From positions 375,580 to 439,579 of the forward strand of contig NZ_FOTE01000004.1 in NCBI RefSeq assembly GCF_900114475.1: 64,000 nt of DNA. The letters run 5' to 3'. The notes under the pieces were generated by a model. The model was not told the origin of the DNA. It did no database searches and saw only the letters and a program-made list of their open reading frames with translations. The DNA comes from Paenibacillus sp. 1_12 (lineage in GTDB: Bacteria > Bacillota > Bacilli > Paenibacillales > NBRC-103111). Shown in pieces: positions 26,054 through 35,505 of this stretch. The position numbers and the translations under genes were made by a program. Each line of letters begins with the position of its first letter. The stretch's first letter is position 1.

Positions 26054-27457
26054 CTAGTCTCGTTTGATTGCGGTTAAGGCATCGGTACGGGATGCTTTGA
26101 TAGCTGGATAAATACCTGAAAGAACTCCGGTCATGACAGCAAAAAATAAACCGACTGGCAATATCCACGGGCTAATAAATAATATTTCCAGATCGCTCCC
26201 GGATTGGGAAGGGGAGAATTGAATAACAGCCAGATTGATGCCCCAAATAACCCAATACGATAATAAAATGCCGCAGGCCCCTCCCAAAAGCCCCAGCATA
26301 GCGGATTCTGCAATAAACATATTGCGAATCTGATTGAGGTTAGCTCCCAGCACCTTCATAATACCGATCTGTCTGCGTCGCTGGTGGGTGGACATGGTCA
26401 TGGCAACAATAATAGATATTGAGGCTACGAACAGGATAAATAAACCGACTCCGCCAAAAATAAATCGCAAAATAACTAACTGTCCCTGCATTTGCTCTTC
26501 ATAATGAAGGTTGGTTTGGGAAGAAAGCTTCAGTTTTTTGATGCCTTCCTCGATTTCTTTCACATGGGTGCTGTTCGTTACTTTAATTTTGACTTCGTTG
26601 AACTCCGGGCTTGGCTGCTGCTCTTGATTGCTTCCATTCGTATTGGAATTACCCGAGCTTGCATTATTGATCGCTTCCTGCAATTTTTTTCCGAGAGATG
26701 GGGAGACGAATGCTGTTTTCATATTGCTCGCAGCCTGGTCTGACATGCCTTCCGGCTTCTTCAATATTCCGATCACACGAAGCGGGAATTGAATGTTGGA
26801 GGATGTCATACCTCCTGGAACAAAGAGATTAGGTTTCAAAATAACCTGCTTTTGATACAGAGGGTAAGCGATCAAACGCATTTGGCCATTTCTTTCGTAA
26901 CTTCCTCCATCGCTGTCCGAGTTATTGCGCATGGCTTGCTGATTGGAGCGTGAGAGCTGTTCATCGAAAAGGCCCATCGTTGCTCCATAGCTTAAAATAA
27001 TCGCGTTTTCTTGATCGGCAGGGCCGCCTTGTTGAAATTCAAAACCAAAGGCGCTCAAAGTATCCAGTTCCGTCGCAAATAGGTTATTGATGTAGCCTGA
27101 CTTGTGATCAACCTCAAATTGCAGCGAATTCAGTGTTTGATAAGTAGCAATGGCTTTGACATTAGGGAAGGTTCGCATGATATCAATTTTGGACTTGGTT
27201 AACTCATAAGCCTTGGTTTCATTAGGATCTCCGCTGCTTGTACCCGATGTAGGGTTTCCTCTATGTATCGTAATTTCATCAGTTTTCATAAATTGGCTCA
27301 TCTGCACACGGCTGTAATGATTAATGGATTCTCCGAACGAAAGCGCAACGACAATTGAAGCGGAACCGATTGCAATTCCCATCGTACAAAGCGCCGTAAC
27401 CACGACTCGCCGTTTCAACTGATCCCAAGCTAGCCGCAAATAATCAAATATATTCAT
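26054..27457 (-). CDS. MacB/FtsX-type ABC permease
   Basis: A 467-residue permease. The first helix (about 16-38, VVVTALCTMGIAIGSASIVVALS) is followed by a large extracellular MacB_PCD domain (about 45-310) and three C-terminal helices containing the FtsX motif VAMTMSTHQRRRQIGIMKVLGA. The extracellular domain carries a Ser/Asn/Gly-rich insertion (about 265-285). Its start overlaps the ATPase stop by 4 bases. This type drives mechanotransmission across the envelope rather than channel transport. Confidence 0.9.
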   Translation of the reverse strand: MNIFDYLRLAWDQLKRRVVVTALCTMGIAIGSASIVVALSFGESINHYSRVQMSQFMKTDEITIHRGNPTSGTSSGDPNETKAYELTKSKIDIMRTFPNVKAIATYQTLNSLQFEVDHKSGYINNLFATELDTLSAFGFEFQQGGPADQENAIILSYGATMGLFDEQLSRSNQQAMRNNSDSDGGSYERNGQMRLIAYPLYQKQVILKPNLFVPGGMTSSNIQFPLRVIGILKKPEGMSDQAASNMKTAFVSPSLGKKLQEAINNASSGNSNTNGSNQEQQPSPEFNEVKIKVTNSTHVKEIEEGIKKLKLSSQTNLHYEEQMQGQLVILRFIFGGVGLFILFVASISIIVAMTMSTHQRRRQIGIMKVLGANLNQIRNMFIAESAMLGLLGGACGILLSYWVIWGINLAVIQFSPSQSGSDLEILFISPWILPVGLFFAVMTGVLSGIYPAIKASRTDALTAIKRD

Positions 27458-28146
27458 TCGTCTTCACCGACCCATGGCTCTCCCTCAACTAAAAATCCGT
27501 CGCGCAGCTGGATGACTCTTTGTGTTCGTTTGGCCACTTCCAGCTCGTGAGTTACGATGACAAAGGTGATGGATAAGGTTTCATTTAACTCGATAAGCAA
27601 ATCGATAATTTCCTTCTCGGTTTTAGTATCCAGATTACCGGTCGGTTCATCTGCAAAAACGATAGCGGGTGAGGTGATTAGTGAACGTGCGATGCTGACT
27701 CGCTGCTGCTGTCCGCCAGATAGCTGGGATGGGAACATATCGCCTTTTTCTTCCAACCCTACCTTTGTTAATAAGGCGATTGCTTTCTCCTTGCGGATTT
27801 TGGCTTTGATACCTTGAAATATTAAAGGCAGCTCCACATTTTCGCGAACGGTAAGATGGGGGATAAGCTCGTAGGATTGAAAAATAAAGCCGATCTGCGT
27901 TCTCCGGAACTCGGCGAGCTTATTTTCCGACATTTTTTCGATAGGATGACCATTAATCAGGATGCTTCCTTGTGTGGGCTTCATTAGACCTGCCATCAGA
28001 TTGAGCAAGGTGGACTTACCGGAGCCGGAACTTCCAAGCAAAGCGACAATTTCCCCTTTGGTGATTGTAAAATGAATATCGTGAAGAACTGGCGTTTCCT
28101 CAGCACCATTATGGAAACGATGTGATAAATTTTCTACTGCAAGCAC
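27454..28146 (-). CDS. ABC ATPase of MacB/LolD type
   Basis: A 230-residue ATPase with Walker [10 protein letters not shown] (about 38-46), Q-loop [17 protein letters not shown], signature LSGGQQQRV and Walker [14 protein letters not shown], followed by the switch histidine in FVIVTHE. Order ATPase-permease-adaptor is the usual Gram-positive MacAB-like efflux operon, often for antimicrobial peptides. Its upstream region holds the 78-base tandem repeat. Confidence 0.93.
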   Translation of the reverse strand: MLAVENLSHRFHNGAEETPVLHDIHFTITKGEIVALLGSSGSGKSTLLNLMAGLMKPTQGSILINGHPIEKMSENKLAEFRRTQIGFIFQSYELIPHLTVRENVELPLIFQGIKAKIRKEKAIALLTKVGLEEKGDMFPSQLSGGQQQRVSIARSLITSPAIVFADEPTGNLDTKTEKEIIDLLIELNETLSITFVIVTHELEVAKRTQRVIQLRDGFLVEGEPWVGEDE

Positions 28147-28160
28147 GTGATTCCTCCTTA

Positions 28161-28343
28161 AAGCTTCCGTAGGAAGCTAACTTCGTAAGCCTAAGCGTAG
28201 AGTTTTGCGCAGCAAAACTGGCTACGTAAGCATCGTCTAAGCTTCCGCAGGAAGCTTACTTCGTAAGCCTAAGCTCAGAGTTTTGCGCAGCAAAACTGGC
28301 TACGAAAGCATCGTCTAGGCTTCCGTAGGAAGCTAACTTCGTA
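28161..28343. repeat. 78-base tandem repeat, about 2.3 copies, with internal hairpins
   Basis: Copies begin at 28161, 28239 and 28317. Each holds GCTTCC-GTA-GGAAGC and AGTTTTGC-GCA-GCAAAACT, both perfect hairpins, plus CTTCGTAAGCCTAAGC. Copies differ by a few scattered substitutions. The array occupies most of the 270-base gap between the efflux ATPase and the MFS gene, upstream of the ATPase start. Confidence 0.88.
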
Positions 28344-28416
28344 TGTAGGTACGATAGTAAGACGAACAAATCAGCAATTGTGTTGCAAAAATTGTTGTTT
28401 TTTTGAAAAAGCAGCG

Positions 28417-29592
28417 TTATTCGACATCCCGGGAACGCAGATGCAGCATAAAAAAGCTAGCCATCGCAACTGCAGAAAGACAAGCACCTACACCATACAT
28501 CACATGAGGGCCCCAATCGCGGAATAACCAACCGCCCAAGGCTCCGCTGAGTAATCCAGCAAGTCCCGACCAAGTTACTGCAAATAGGGCTTGTCCTGTT
28601 GCCCGATATTCATCAGGAATAATACGCTGGATATATCGGATAACCGTGAACAAGAAAATGCCGAAGGAAATACTGTGCATGGCTTGAATCGCAATGACCC
28701 ACAATGGGTTTTCCACCTGACTCATCAAAATGAACCGAATCATATAAACAAAAGAGCTGATGACGAGCAGCGGAAGCTCCTTGTAGCGATGACCATACTT
28801 GCTGAGCAGAAAAAATATAGGGACCTCGCTTAACGCGGACACCATCCAAGACCACCCGATAATGGTCTGATCCGCACCCAATTGCTGCAGATACAAAGCT
28901 AGAAAACCATCATTAAAGCGGTGGGCTACTGAAGCAATCATTACGATAAGCATGAAGACAAGAAATCGATTGGAGCGAATGACCTTGACCAAATCGGCAA
29001 ATACGAGCTTTTTATGTGAGGTTCTTCGACCATCGGTCAGACCTGTGGAAATAATTAGTGATAGGCCAATGGTCCCCAAGCATAGATAGATCGTCAAATC
29101 GGCACCATATTGCTTCAACACCATGCCGAACACTAGAGAGGCTGCAGCAAAACCGATTGAGCCCCATACCCGTATAGAAGCGTAGCTTTTATTTGAGCCT
29201 TGTATCGTCAGCAGCGTCAAGCTATCGCTAAGTGAATTGATCGGGGATTGGAAAAAGAAAAAAACGGCCATGAGCAGCAGTAGCATGCCGAATTGAGTAC
29301 TTTGAAATACACAGAACGCCATAATCCACTGCCCGATCAGAACCACGATTAATATTTTTTTAACTGTACGATATTTATCACTGATCAAGCCCCAGAACAA
29401 ATTGGAAAAAATACCGATCATCGGCCCAATCGAATAGAGTAAACCGATCTGTATCGTGGAGTAGCCCAATGATTTGAAGTACAAAGGAAAATAAGAGACG
29501 ATGACCGCCATGGTCATGTATGTAGAAAAGCTAAAGCTTCGCAGAATGGCGTACCTCGGCTGTTGGTGCGGTAAAGCGTTGTTCAAACCCAT
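28417..29592 (-). CDS. MFS_1-like transporter
   Basis: A 391-residue permease with 12 hydrophobic segments (MGLNNALPH start; a GTG one codon up is also possible and no strong ribosome site is visible). The SSINSLSDSLTLL-like helix-4 region, RVWGSIGFAA, HRFNDGFLALYLQQLGA and MHSISFGIFLFTVIRY motifs place it with the LacY/nucleoside-symporter-like PF12832 group. It is a paralogue of the carrier at 38238-39395, which has the corresponding RLWGSIGFTA, HRMNDGLFVLYLKDLG and MHSFTFAIFWIVALQY. It lies 16 bases downstream of the MATE-like gene and may be co-transcribed. Confidence 0.87.
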   Translation of the reverse strand: MGLNNALPHQQPRYAILRSFSFSTYMTMAVIVSYFPLYFKSLGYSTIQIGLLYSIGPMIGIFSNLFWGLISDKYRTVKKILIVVLIGQWIMAFCVFQSTQFGMLLLLMAVFFFFQSPINSLSDSLTLLTIQGSNKSYASIRVWGSIGFAAASLVFGMVLKQYGADLTIYLCLGTIGLSLIISTGLTDGRRTSHKKLVFADLVKVIRSNRFLVFMLIVMIASVAHRFNDGFLALYLQQLGADQTIIGWSWMVSALSEVPIFFLLSKYGHRYKELPLLVISSFVYMIRFILMSQVENPLWVIAIQAMHSISFGIFLFTVIRYIQRIIPDEYRATGQALFAVTWSGLAGLLSGALGGWLFRDWGPHVMYGVGACLSAVAMASFFMLHLRSRDVE

Positions 29593-29607
29593 CACTCGTT
29601 TCTCGAC

Positions 29608-30936
29608 TTAAGTTTTCATATGAAAAGGAGAACGGTCTCCCGATTTTTTAATATTTCGCAGTACAAATCCTATAACGATAGCCTCGGATACCATCCCAAG
29701 TGATTGAGCAAAAGCTCCGATCATCCCGTTCATTCCTGGACTTATGGCAATACACAAGGTCAATGCGAGCAGTGTGATGAACACATTTGCCGATTGAGAC
29801 CAAACCATGACCTTCGTTTCACCACGCAGCATGATCATCCCGTTACCATAATCAAGCCATGGAAAGACCAGCACCATAATCATAAACACTTTCAGTGTAT
29901 TTAAGCTTGCATGCATCAATCTCTCGTTCACACCCATGACATGCTCCATAAACCACATGCCAAGGGGGGTATAACATAGTATTGTCAATAACAAACAAGG
30001 TATAACAGACAAAATCATCGTAAAACGAAAGACAGCCTTGGCATCCTTGTTATAGAAGTTTAGTACAATTTGGTGAATATAAGAAAAGAAGCTCTGCACG
30101 AGCTGTGTCAGACCTGCAGCGATCGTAAATGATGCGACAGATAGCTGGAAATCCGATGTTTTACCCATAAAGGAATTGATCGCCGGGCCAATAATGACTG
30201 CAATAATGGATGAATACAGCAAGGGCTTATAAAATTGAAAAATTTGCCCTGGGCGCTCAATCGTATGCTCAGCGGCCTTTTGGGGAATTTTTTTCAGCAG
30301 CACGCGTCCTTCCAGGATACTCATCAGCGCTTCAACCATCATGCCTGACAAGAAAATAATCGCACCAACCTGCCCGCTGGTTACGCCGTTTGTCTTAATA
30401 AAATATAGAGAAACCAAATACATCACGAGCAGCCGCACGACCATGCCTATGGTCAGCCATTTGGTACGCATATTAGTTATAATGACGCCTTGAAATAAGC
30501 AGCGCAGACCGGAAAAAATGCTCACAAACATCAACACGCGGTAGACATCAATCATCGGTCCAAGCATATCGTCACCGACGCCGAACAAATAGAAAAAAAC
30601 CCATTTGCCAATAGGCGTATAGGAGATTAAACCGCCCATGAGGAGGATACTGGAGAATATATATATACTCACGATGGTGACGGCTCTGAATGAGACACGG
30701 TCTCTTACGAGAGCAGAGCAGGTTTGTCTTAGTAAGACTGCAGGCCGTTCGGTAATTGCCAAAATACTGAAGGGCAGCGCATAGCTGGCAATAATAATTT
30801 CAGGGTGGGCGGATCTTGCAAGCGTACTGTTAATGATCAGATGAGAGATCGTAATCAAACTGGCCGAAATACCAAGCGGGATAAAAAAAGATAATAGCTG
30901 TCTAAATGACACATTCGTTTTTAGATCGTCACTCAT
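29608..30936 (-). CDS. MATE/MOP-superfamily multi-helix exporter
   Basis: A 442-residue protein with about 12 hydrophobic segments, opening with a polar MSDDLKTNVSFRQLLSFFIPLGISASLI. The arrangement of two bundles of six helices and repeated F-x-P-L starts to each half (FFIPLGIS and FYKPLLYS) is MATE/MOP-like. No single conserved motif settles drug export versus lipid flipping. A GTAGGAG site precedes the ATG. It probably forms a two-gene unit with the following MFS gene. Confidence 0.75.
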   Translation of the reverse strand: MSDDLKTNVSFRQLLSFFIPLGISASLITISHLIINSTLARSAHPEIIIASYALPFSILAITERPAVLLRQTCSALVRDRVSFRAVTIVSIYIFSSILLMGGLISYTPIGKWVFFYLFGVGDDMLGPMIDVYRVLMFVSIFSGLRCLFQGVIITNMRTKWLTIGMVVRLLVMYLVSLYFIKTNGVTSGQVGAIIFLSGMMVEALMSILEGRVLLKKIPQKAAEHTIERPGQIFQFYKPLLYSSIIAVIIGPAINSFMGKTSDFQLSVASFTIAAGLTQLVQSFFSYIHQIVLNFYNKDAKAVFRFTMILSVIPCLLLTILCYTPLGMWFMEHVMGVNERLMHASLNTLKVFMIMVLVFPWLDYGNGMIMLRGETKVMVWSQSANVFITLLALTLCIAISPGMNGMIGAFAQSLGMVSEAIVIGFVLRNIKKSGDRSPFHMKT

Positions 30937-31106
30937 ATAAAATTCTCCTACTTGAAACCATTCTCAAAATCATTCTTCCCAGTATAGCACACTTTACGAT
31001 AACTCAATGCGAAATTTTGTTTGCAACCTCTGGCAGAAGGAGGGAGGTTCATGGTACATTAGTGTACATAGAAAAATCTATATTGCATGGAAAGGTGTTG
31101 TGCCGC

Positions 31107-31424
31107 ATGGCTTGGAGCTTTGTGACCGATGCTCGTCTCGGAATCCCGCTGCCACACTTCGACAAAGATTGGGAAGACTATTCAGAAGAAGAACGTTCGC
31201 TTATTTTGCTGCGCTGGGAAGAAATTCGCGGTACAATACCTGATCATATAAAAAGGCTGGAGCAAATCATCATTAAGAAGCAAAATCATCTGAATGTAGA
31301 GGATAATTTCAAGCTGTCTTGTCAGCTAAACTCGGAAATAGCCGAATTGGCGGGTACGATTAATGAGTTGAATCTTTGGTTTAGAGTCAATCAGGACGTC
31401 GCTCCCTCTGCAGCGCATCATTAA
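31107..31424 (+). CDS. Small soluble helical protein, unknown function
   Basis: A 105-residue protein starting MAWSFVTDARLGIPLPHFDKDW. AAGGTG is 10 bases before the ATG; an in-frame GTG at about 31062 is possible but far from its AGGAGGGAGG. Residues about 26-80 are strongly helical (SEEERSLILLRWEEIRG, HIKRLEQIIIKKQNHLN) and suggest a coiled coil or helical hairpin. No catalytic motif. Likely a conserved Paenibacillus protein of unknown function. Confidence 0.65.
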   Translation: MAWSFVTDARLGIPLPHFDKDWEDYSEEERSLILLRWEEIRGTIPDHIKRLEQIIIKKQNHLNVEDNFKLSCQLNSEIAELAGTINELNLWFRVNQDVAPSAAHH

Positions 31425-31547
31425 AAAGCGATGAATGGGGTTCATTTTGCAAAATCGGTTTATTTATGGTGGGCATTGCCGATTCTTTATATTATAATGT
31501 AGGGTATGGGTTTCGACTGGAATCAAGTTATGGAAGGTGGAACTGAT

Positions 31548-32144
31548 TTGTCGTGGACAGAAGGAATAAGTAGATTGTGGCTTGTGTTAAAAGAACATCG
31601 GCCTTCGCTCTATCCTGCGGAGGAATGGGATGATCTGCTGGATATCAGGATTGCGAAGCTGTCGAAGCAAGACACGAACACGGATCAATTAGCTTACGTA
31701 CATGCCGTTCAGTCGGGTTTGCATTTGTTGAATGAAAGCTTGGACAAGTCACATACGCTCTCGCAGGATATTCACAATACCACAGGGAGCTATTGGCATG
31801 GGATCATGCATCGGATGGAGGGAGACTACAGCAACTCCAAATATTGGTTTCATCAGGTAGGAGACCACCCTGTATTCATTCCATTGCATCAACAAATAAA
31901 AGAGATTTATCTACAATCCAATGCCGAATCCATTAGCAACGATAACTTGAAAGGGAGGCTGGACAGACTCACTTCGAGTTCGTCATGGGATCCTTATGGT
32001 TTTGTTGATCTGGTTCAGCAGCAGGTAACGATTGCAAGAGATGGCAGCGCTGAGCAGCTTCTGCAGCAAATTCAATGGATTGAGATCAAACTTCTGCTGC
32101 AATATTCCTATGATAAGAGCGGAGGAACAGCTTTTGAGTTTTGA
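31548..32144 (+). CDS. Unknown protein coupled to the YtpB-type synthase
   Basis: A 198-residue protein from a TTG at 31548, chosen because AAGGTGG lies 7 bases upstream; ATGs at 31506 and 31530 lack a good site. The distinctive central motif GSYWHGIMHRMEGDYSNSKY continues to WFHQVGDHPVF. It has a histidine/tryptophan-rich core, but I recognise no named domain. Its stop overlaps the TTG start of the next gene by 11 bases, so it is translated with the terpene synthase and probably works with it. Confidence 0.7.
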   Translation: MSWTEGISRLWLVLKEHRPSLYPAEEWDDLLDIRIAKLSKQDTNTDQLAYVHAVQSGLHLLNESLDKSHTLSQDIHNTTGSYWHGIMHRMEGDYSNSKYWFHQVGDHPVFIPLHQQIKEIYLQSNAESISNDNLKGRLDRLTSSSSWDPYGFVDLVQQQVTIARDGSAEQLLQQIQWIEIKLLLQYSYDKSGGTAFEF

Positions 32145-33213
32145 AGCTGGCCTCTCAATGCCGGTCCCGCGCCATCCCTTGCAGTTGATGCTGCGAATGT
32201 ATCGTTATGTGCTACCTGAAGTTCAGGAGCAGCTGCGGTATTGGAGGAACAAGGCGGAAGATATGCCAGACCTTGAGTTAAAGAAGCAGGCGCTTGACAG
32301 CTTGACAAGCAAACAGTTTCATTGTCAAGGCGGTGCTGTATATGCGACTGCTAATTTACCTATGCGTCATGTATTAATTCCACTGATTGTTGCATTTCAG
32401 ACGATTAGTGACTATCTGGATAATTTGTGTGATCGCAGCACCTCACTGGACCCTGAGGATTTCCGAATGCTCCATCAATCCATGCTTGATGCGGTTAATC
32501 CGGCTCAGCCCCTCCATGATTATTATGCGTTTCGAACGGAGCAGGATGATGGCGGTTATTTAAATGAGCTTGTCAAAACATGCCAGGCAAGTATTCGCAT
32601 GCTTCCCTCTTATACGATGGTGACTGATGCTGTGCTGGAATGGGTTGGATTATATAGTGATTTACAGGTGTACAAGCATATCCGGCATGATCTTAGGGAG
32701 CAGGCACTGGTGGAATGGTGGGAGCAGTATGAGAGCATGCATAAGGACATTAGCTGGAATGAGTTTGCTGCGGCAACAGGTTCCACTTTAGGTGTGTTTA
32801 TGATGTTTTTGGCTGCCTCAGAATCGTCCTTAACGGTCAGGTTCGTTGACATGATCAAGGAAGTCTATTTTCCTTATATTTGCGGTTTACACATTTTACT
32901 TGATTATTTGATTGACCAGCAGGAGGATCAGCTTGGAGGCGATCTCAATTTTTGCAGCTATTATGCGGATATGGAGCAAACCGTAGAACGTATAGCCGCT
33001 ATTGTTGTTGAGGCAAGGATTAGAACCAAACAGCTGACTAACCCGGCTTTTCATCAAATGATTATAGAAGGACTGCTCGCGCTCTATTTGTCGGATCCGA
33101 AGGTAAGTAAACAGAGACAGGTGAAGCATATATCGCGAAAATTAATGAAGAGAAGCCCCTTGACGCGGCTCTTCTTCTTTGCAAACAGTATACTGGTTCG
33201 TCGAAGATATTAA
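32134..33213 (+). CDS. ytpB: YtpB-type tetraprenyl-beta-curcumene synthase (DUF2600)
   Basis: A 359-residue protein close to the size of B. subtilis YtpB. I chose the TTG at 32134, with GGAGG 8 bases upstream; it overlaps the preceding gene. Diagnostic segments are KQFHCQGGAVYA, FQTISDYLDNLCDRSTSLDPEDF (about 88-110, the metal-binding aspartates), DDGGYLNELVKTC, and a second acidic site LDYLIDQQED. YtpB cyclises tetraprenyl diphosphate to the C35 sesquarterpene precursor tetraprenyl-beta-curcumene. It lies just upstream of pfkA. The dedicated prenyl transferase and squalene-hopene-type cyclase are not in the window. Confidence 0.9.
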   Translation: MSFEAGLSMPVPRHPLQLMLRMYRYVLPEVQEQLRYWRNKAEDMPDLELKKQALDSLTSKQFHCQGGAVYATANLPMRHVLIPLIVAFQTISDYLDNLCDRSTSLDPEDFRMLHQSMLDAVNPAQPLHDYYAFRTEQDDGGYLNELVKTCQASIRMLPSYTMVTDAVLEWVGLYSDLQVYKHIRHDLREQALVEWWEQYESMHKDISWNEFAAATGSTLGVFMMFLAASESSLTVRFVDMIKEVYFPYICGLHILLDYLIDQQEDQLGGDLNFCSYYADMEQTVERIAAIVVEARIRTKQLTNPAFHQMIIEGLLALYLSDPKVSKQRQVKHISRKLMKRSPLTRLFFFANSILVRRRY

Positions 33214-33243
33214 TTGCACATTTCCTAGGGAGGAAACCATACT

Positions 33244-34212
33244 ATGACAGTAAAAAAAATAGCAGTGCTTACAAGCGGTGGAGATTCACAGGGTATGAAT
33301 GCGGCGGTTCGTGCGGTCGTGCGCAGCGGACTTTATCATGGATTGGAGGTATATGCAGTCCAACGGGGTTATGCCGGTTTGATCAATGATGATATTCGCC
33401 AAATGGATCTTAGAAGCGTGGGAGATATTATTCAACGCGGTGGAACCATACTACAAACGGCTCGATGTAAAGAGTTTATAACACCCGAAGGGCAGCAAAT
33501 GGGTGCCGATAATCTGAGAAAAAGAGGGATTGACGGTCTTGTTGTCATTGGCGGAGATGGTTCTTATCAAGGTGCAAATAAGCTGAGCAAGCTTGGAATT
33601 AAAACGATGGGGCTTCCTGGTACGATTGATAACGATATTCCTTTTACCGATTTCACAATCGGATTTGATACAGCTGTGAGCATCGTCGTGGATGCCATTA
33701 ATAAACTGCGTGATACGATGAGCTCTCATGAACGTTCTTCAATCGTTGAGGTCATGGGACGTTATTGTGGAGATATTGCTTTGTATGCCGGTCTGGCAAG
33801 CGGTGCTGAAACGATACTAGTACCGGAAGTTCCATTTGATATGGATGAAATCGCCGATCGGATGGAAACTAACTTCAAATTGGGCAAGCGGCACAGCATC
33901 ATTATCGTTGCCGAAGGCGTATGTAAAGGCGAAGATATCGCAAATGAAATTACGAAACGCAAGGATTCGATTGAACCACGTGTAACCGTTCTGGGCCATA
34001 TTCAACGGGGTGGAGCACCAACGCATAACGACCGTATACTGGCAAGCAATCTTGGAGATTATGCGGTACGGATGCTGATCGAAGGTGAGTCCGGTAAAGG
34101 CGTTGGAATCATTAAGGGTGAGCTTACGATTACCGATATCGAAAAAGTGGTTAACACCAAAAAACAGTTCAACATGGAGCTGTACGAGTTGGCCAAGCGC
34201 TTGTCTCAATAA
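33244..34212 (+). CDS. pfkA: ATP-dependent 6-phosphofructokinase
   Basis: A 322-residue enzyme like Geobacillus PfkA throughout: LTSGGDSQGMNAAVRAVVR (about 9-27, usually GGDSPG), GGTILQTARC, IGGDGSYQGA (Gly at the ATP/PPi-discriminating site, so ATP), PGTIDNDI with the catalytic aspartate, EVMGRYCGDIAL, and GHIQRGGAPTHNDR. It catalyses the committed step of glycolysis. GGGAGG precedes the ATG. It stands alone, without pyk beside it, and may be one of several copies in the genome. A terminator follows. Confidence 0.96.
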   Translation: MTVKKIAVLTSGGDSQGMNAAVRAVVRSGLYHGLEVYAVQRGYAGLINDDIRQMDLRSVGDIIQRGGTILQTARCKEFITPEGQQMGADNLRKRGIDGLVVIGGDGSYQGANKLSKLGIKTMGLPGTIDNDIPFTDFTIGFDTAVSIVVDAINKLRDTMSSHERSSIVEVMGRYCGDIALYAGLASGAETILVPEVPFDMDEIADRMETNFKLGKRHSIIIVAEGVCKGEDIANEITKRKDSIEPRVTVLGHIQRGGAPTHNDRILASNLGDYAVRMLIEGESGKGVGIIKGELTITDIEKVVNTKKQFNMELYELAKRLSQ

Positions 34213-34220
34213 CCTAAATA

Positions 34221-34262
34221 TTTAACAGGCAGTCCCCTTCTAAGAAGAGGACTGCCTGTTTG
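34221..34262 (+). terminator. Terminator of pfkA
   Basis: AACAGGCAGTCC and GGACTGCCTGTT around a 14-base loop, then TTGT. Confidence 0.8.
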
Positions 34263-34291
34263 TATGATGACGATAAGCCCACAGTAGCTAA

Positions 34292-34735
34292 CTATTGGGC
34301 TTGCTGCTGTTCCAGTGCTTCCAATATTTCCTTTGTCGGTCGATTTCCTTTTTTTGCGTATACGATGGTTCCATTCTTGTCGATAACGAACACACAGCGC
34401 TGCTGGCCCAGGAGAAATACTTTGCCAACATCATACAAATGCCGAATCAGGTCTCCCTGATCGCTAATTAACGGAAAATCATATAGAAACTTTTGGGAAA
34501 ATTGCTTGTGATCAGCAAGTGAACCAGGGTTTACTCCCAGCACCAGCGCGTTATACTTGGCATATTCGGCTTTGGAATCACGCACGGCACATAATTGCTT
34601 GGTGCAAATCGGTGTCTCATCTTTGGGGTAGAAGATCAGCACGACAGGCTGTTTGCCAAAATAATCGCTCAGATGCATCGGACCTTGTGTGCTCTCAGCA
34701 TTAAATGACGGTGCTTTTTGTCCAATTGCCAGCAT
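34292..34735 (-). CDS. PrxQ/Bcp-type peroxiredoxin
   Basis: A 147-residue thioredoxin-fold peroxidase. The active-site sequence YPKDETPICTKQLCAVRD gives peroxidatic Cys44 and resolving Cys49, the atypical two-cysteine arrangement of Bcp/PrxQ. LGVNPGSLADHKQFSQKF and FVIDKNGTIVY complete the fold. It reduces hydroperoxides using thioredoxin. AAGGAG precedes the ATG. It is single and convergent with pfkA. Confidence 0.93.
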   Translation of the reverse strand: MLAIGQKAPSFNAESTQGPMHLSDYFGKQPVVLIFYPKDETPICTKQLCAVRDSKAEYAKYNALVLGVNPGSLADHKQFSQKFLYDFPLISDQGDLIRHLYDVGKVFLLGQQRCVFVIDKNGTIVYAKKGNRPTKEILEALEQQQAQ

Positions 34736-34869
34736 GAAGCTTCATCTCCTTTAAGTAGATCTTCTGTTATTGTAACGACAAATAGAAACGGCATGCAAGT
34801 TTTGAGCCATCTTGTAACATTAATTGAATATTAGAAAAAGCGGATGGTAACAAATAAACTCTCTAAAGA

Positions 34870-34897
34870 TTGACTCACTGAGATAACTTAGTATACT
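34870..34897 (+). promoter_or_regulatory. Promoter of the FMN reductase gene
   Basis: TTGACT at 34870-34875 and TATACT at 34892-34897 with a 16-base spacer, about 38 bases before the ATG. Confidence 0.6.
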
Positions 34898-34934
34898 AGA
34901 ATGTATGAAAAAGAATGAGTAAGGGAGTAATCAT

Positions 34935-35480
34935 ATGATAAAAATTGCCATCGTTTCTGGAAGTAATCGTCAACATGCAACAACGTTACAATTATGCCGT
35001 CATATGGAACAAGTGTTAGAGAATAAAGGTTGTCAGGTTATTTTTCTGGATTTGTACAGCTTACCGTTACCACTGTATTCACCCGATGTAGATTGCCAAG
35101 ATGCGAACCTTGCCATATTTAGAAACGGTCTGAATGAAGCGAATGGGATCATTTTGGCAACACCTGAATATCACGGGGCCCCCTCAGGTGTGTTGAAAAA
35201 TGCATTGGATTATACAGGTTTCGCTCAATTTGACGGTAAAGTAGTGCTTTCCGCCAGTTCGACTGGAGGACCTGTTGGGGTAAGCTCCTTGCAGCAGCTG
35301 CAGACGATCGTTCGCAATGTGCATGGTATTAACTGCCCAGAATGGGTCTCCATTGGCGGAGAGAACCGGACGTTTACGCCTGAAGGCGAACCGGCTAATC
35401 AAAAAACGCGTGAACGTGTTTTACATACACTGCAATACTTTGTGAAAATGGTTGAGACGTTTAGTCCCGTTAAGCAATAG
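34935..35480 (+). CDS. NADPH-dependent FMN reductase
   Basis: A 181-residue flavodoxin-like protein beginning IKIAIVSGSNRQHATTLQLCRHM; the GSNR loop binds FMN phosphate. ILATPEYHGAPSGVLKNALDYTG (about 75-97) and SASSTGGPVGVSSLQQL are classic for the NADPH-dependent FMN/azoreductase group. AGGGAG precedes the ATG. It probably forms an operon with the ung gene 25 bases on. Confidence 0.92.
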   Translation: MIKIAIVSGSNRQHATTLQLCRHMEQVLENKGCQVIFLDLYSLPLPLYSPDVDCQDANLAIFRNGLNEANGIILATPEYHGAPSGVLKNALDYTGFAQFDGKVVLSASSTGGPVGVSSLQQLQTIVRNVHGINCPEWVSIGGENRTFTPEGEPANQKTRERVLHTLQYFVKMVETFSPVKQ

Positions 35481-35505
35481 TTCAAGCTAGAGGTGAAAAT
35501 AGCAC

